Source of the DNA: Plazaster borealis
Lineage: Eukaryota > Echinodermata > Asteroidea > Forcipulatida > Labidiasteridae
Assembly (NCBI GenBank): GCA_021014325.1
Contig: CM037462.1
Span: 8,042,501 to 8,106,500 of the forward strand
Direction: 5' to 3'
DNA length: 64,000 bases
Positions 61,616 through 64,000 of the stretch are shown piece after piece. Numbering within the stretch: position 1 is the stretch's first letter; the number at the start of each line of letters is the position of its first letter. The notes under the pieces are model-generated. The model worked only from the letters and a program-made list of their open reading frames with translations, was not told where the DNA came from and did not search any database. The position numbers were made by a program, and so were the translations under genes.

Positions 61616-62146
61616 TTTATGGCAGAGCTGGGTATACAGTTCCAACTCAATAGAATTGGAGTAGAAGCATGAAACGGATATTTCAGCATTGTAGTTGGCT
61701 GTAGACCAATCTTTTGCAAATGTCCTGTAGCAGTGTTTTCTGTCATTACTGGGGCTCACCAAGTGTTAATGTTTTTTACACATTACAGGCATCTCTGACT
61801 AATGATTTTGACACAAAGATACAAAATAGCAGGGTAATGCTGGATAAAGCCTATGCCCAACATGTCTCATTAATAGCAGAAACACTGGCACTGATCGTAT
61901 GAAAATGACCTTAAAATGGATTGAATGTAAATGGTTTATAATTAATATATAAATTTATGAAAGGAGCATCTGTTGTACTTAAATTATGATGTAGTTGATT
62001 TCTGTTTAACTTTTATCCAGTGTTTTGTTCAAAATGTGACCACCCTATTTGCATAAAGTTTTTACAGGTTGGCTCTATGGTTTGGTTTTTTTTTTAACTA
62101 GAGAATATGGGTCTTTCAAAACAATTGGTAATGTATATCATTTTAA

Positions 62147-62343
62147 AGGGGCTTTGTTGTCATGATCAAAGCAGGCCTGTGGCTGTACATGAAATTATGA
62201 ACTCTCACCCCGGTACAGCACGCGCGTGCGCGCTCTACATAGATATGATATGGAGGGAGGACTTGCGCATGCAGTAACTTGGTGAGAGTTCATAATTCAA
62301 TGTACAGCCACAAGCCTGCTTTGATCATGGCGACCTGGCCCCT
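62147..62343. mobile_element. 197-bp TTAA-flanked palindromic MITE
   Basis: Arms of about 85 bp pair almost throughout (TGATCAAAGCAGGC, CTGTGGCTGTACAT, GAACTCTCACC) around a CpG-rich centre. TTAA flanks both sides (62143-62146, 62344-62347). Diverged relatives of the two arms occur at about 41503-41560 and 42495-42550, bracketing the Mutator-like MITE at 41743-42180. Confidence 0.82.
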
Positions 62344-62599
62344 TTAAGGAAAGTGCAGTCTCTTTCACATCATTTGCTGTGAAAAACAATTTTCAGCATG
62401 TTATTTGTGCCAAGTCTGCTGGGCATAATTTGTAACAAAATTGTATGCAATTGTATTCTTTCATTCTCAGGACCATTTGTAGTTGGTTTTTATATCAAGT
62501 GAAGATGCAAAATTTAGTGAGACTTGCCGGTGTTGTGAATGTGATTCTATTTGCAGTTTATTTGCTGTAGTAAAATGTCTATGAGGTAGTCTTCAGTGT

Positions 62600-62853
62600 G
62601 CAGGCAACATTGGTATGTGTCAAAGACCAGTTTCCACACTTTGTGTAGCCCAACATAAACAAAAACTAATAAACCTTGTTTTCACATCGGAGTTCCGACT
62701 TGCGAGATCAAAACTAATCGTTTTAGGAATTTCTCAAAACAAATTGCATTGCAGGTAAAAACATGTCAAGGAAAGTTTTTCACCATGACCATCTTTATAC
62801 CGTGTGGAAATAAGTGAACATTAATATTGTATCTTCCCAATGTTGTGCACCTG
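62600..62853. mobile_element. TTAA-type MITE, diverged copy (CAACATTGG subfamily)
   Basis: Ends GTGCAGGCAACATTGG and CCCAATGTTGTGCACCTG, with TTAA at 62854-62857 on the right only; the left TTAA is lost. Internal TGTCAAAGACCAGTTTCC and GACCATCTTTATACCG link it to the element at 45731. Confidence 0.65.
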
Positions 62854-63394
62854 TTAACATGTAACTATTTAAGCCCGTTTCAAAACTACGGTGTGGCCTT
62901 AGGCTCCGTCAGTTATTTAGAAAATGTGTGCTTTCCTCACAAGGCTTCAATCAGACAGACAGAGACCAAGTCCAAGCCGTGGTTTTGAAAAGGGTCTATG
63001 TATGTGTGCTGTTTGATGTTTTTTTTTATTTTAAGAACTGAATGTTAGCATTGTCAGATCCACTGTTAGAATAAGAGAACTTAATAAGGAGAAAGGCAAA
63101 GGAGTATTGGTCCTGCCTATCCCCTACCTAACCCATCTGGTAATCAAATGTGCTTCATTAAGAAAATTATCATCGACAATAGTCAACCAACTGAGTCAAT
63201 TGTAGAGTTAGGAAAAACATAAAATCAAACTTCTATATTTTTAATTTTTTTCTCAAGAAGAGATCCTCCAAAGAAAATTGTTTAGTGTATCAGTATTGCA
63301 AGTGGCATTATTACACTGTAGAATTTAATCATTAAACGTCATGAATGGAGTTGTGATTGAATCGAGTCATTGTTATGTTTCTCTTTGTTTGTCT

Positions 63395-63428
63395 CTCCCC
63401 CCACCCCCCCCCCCACCCCCACCCCCCA
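63395..63428. repeat. C-rich microsatellite
   Basis: CCCCCACCCCCCCCCC-type run in otherwise AT-rich sequence downstream of SMIM15. Confidence 0.85.
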
Positions 63429-63726
63429 TTCACTTGTAATAATGATGTTAAGGTAGAATTGCACACTTGGGGTGTGTGAAACATTTCAGATGGTTAGAGT
63501 CCCCCAGGCCCCCTGACGACCAATAGCTCATCAAATTAATGGTTACTTATTAAGAAGTTTATACCAGAACCAACCTCCAGAGAAATATTCTAGCATATTT
63601 GGATTGCTGCAATCGTAATAAGACTGATATTATGAGTGTGCACAAAGTCCCTCACAATACATAGTGTTTAGTTGTTTTCACTAATTCAGATTCACTGTTT
63701 GGTGTCTTATTAGGGTTGCAGTTTAA

Positions 63727-64000
63727 AGGCACTGGACACGTTTGGTAATTACTTAAAATGTTTATTAGCATAAAAACTTAGCCTACTTGGTAACGAGCAA
63801 GGGTGAGCTGTTGATAGTATAAAACATTGTGAGAAACGACTCCCTCTGAAATAACGTTTTTGAGAAAGAGGTAATTTCTCACTAAAATATTTGAATCTGA
63901 GAAAGATTCAGGCCTGAAGCCTTTCTCAGGCATCTGAAAGCACACAAATTTGTGCAACGAGGGTGTTTTTTCTTTCATTATTTTCTTGCAACTTCCATGA
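63727..64000. mobile_element. TTAA-type MITE (ACGTTTGG family), cut by the window end
   Basis: Left flank TTAA at 63723-63726 and end AGGCACTGGACACGTTTGG. The interior follows the family, with an inserted or altered hairpin (AAAGATTCAGGCCTGAAGCC) at about 63902-63925. The right end is outside the window. Confidence 0.85.

Larger units (their letters stand above)
60375..63726. other. SMIM15 3' UTR and gene-free flank
   Basis: The 3' UTR to about 60980, then only repeats (61305-61615, 62147-62343, 62600-62853, the C-rich tract at 63395). The open frame at 61146-61493 lies largely in decayed MITE sequence and is not considered a gene. Confidence 0.5.

Overview
This is animal nuclear DNA. Six protein-coding genes can be built, five of them split by GT-AG introns with matching phases. 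Four are conserved: WDR83OS (Asterix), UBE3C, HCCS and SMIM15. The other two are an 88-residue single-pass membrane protein and a secreted thioredoxin-fold protein, neither of which I can name. The AT-rich introns, the dense load of short inverted-repeat transposons, and two foldback elements resembling the TU family of sea urchins suggest a marine deuterostome, most likely an echinoderm. That placement is inference; no species is assigned.

Layout: (1) 1064-1946, small membrane protein, + strand, two exons. (2) 4142-9473, WDR83OS, - strand, four exons. Its first intron is packed with nested transposons: a non-LTR retrotransposon 3' end, a 692-bp foldback element with an 8-bp target duplication, and a near-perfect 955-bp palindrome with a 9-bp duplication. 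(3) 11456-34321, UBE3C, + strand, 21 coding exons joining into a 1075-residue HECT E3 ligase with all phases closing. (4) 42981-47806, thioredoxin-fold protein, + strand, four exons, 353 residues, signal peptide, no CXXC. (5) 51496-54961, HCCS, - strand, four exons, 306 residues. (6) 60066-60374, SMIM15, + strand, coding in one exon with a probable noncoding first exon near 58.4-58.6 kb. WDR83OS/UBE3C and HCCS/SMIM15 are head-to-head and may share promoters; gene 1/WDR83OS and the thioredoxin-like gene/HCCS are tail-to-tail.

The genes form no single pathway. WDR83OS helps insert membrane proteins at the ER, UBE3C extends ubiquitin chains at the proteasome, the thioredoxin-like protein looks ER/secretory, and HCCS attaches haem to cytochrome c in mitochondria. 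This is ordinary housekeeping synteny, and I found no operon-like or defence system.

The unusual material is in the non-coding sequence. The last coding codons of UBE3C were duplicated past the stop and appear to have seeded a 46-bp minisatellite in the 3' UTR. A 65-66-bp array before one UBE3C exon repeats the splice acceptor together with the exon's 5' end. A decayed second copy of another UBE3C exon lies in the next intron. Several transposon families can be delimited to the base by target duplications (TTAA, TAA, 8 bp and 9 bp).
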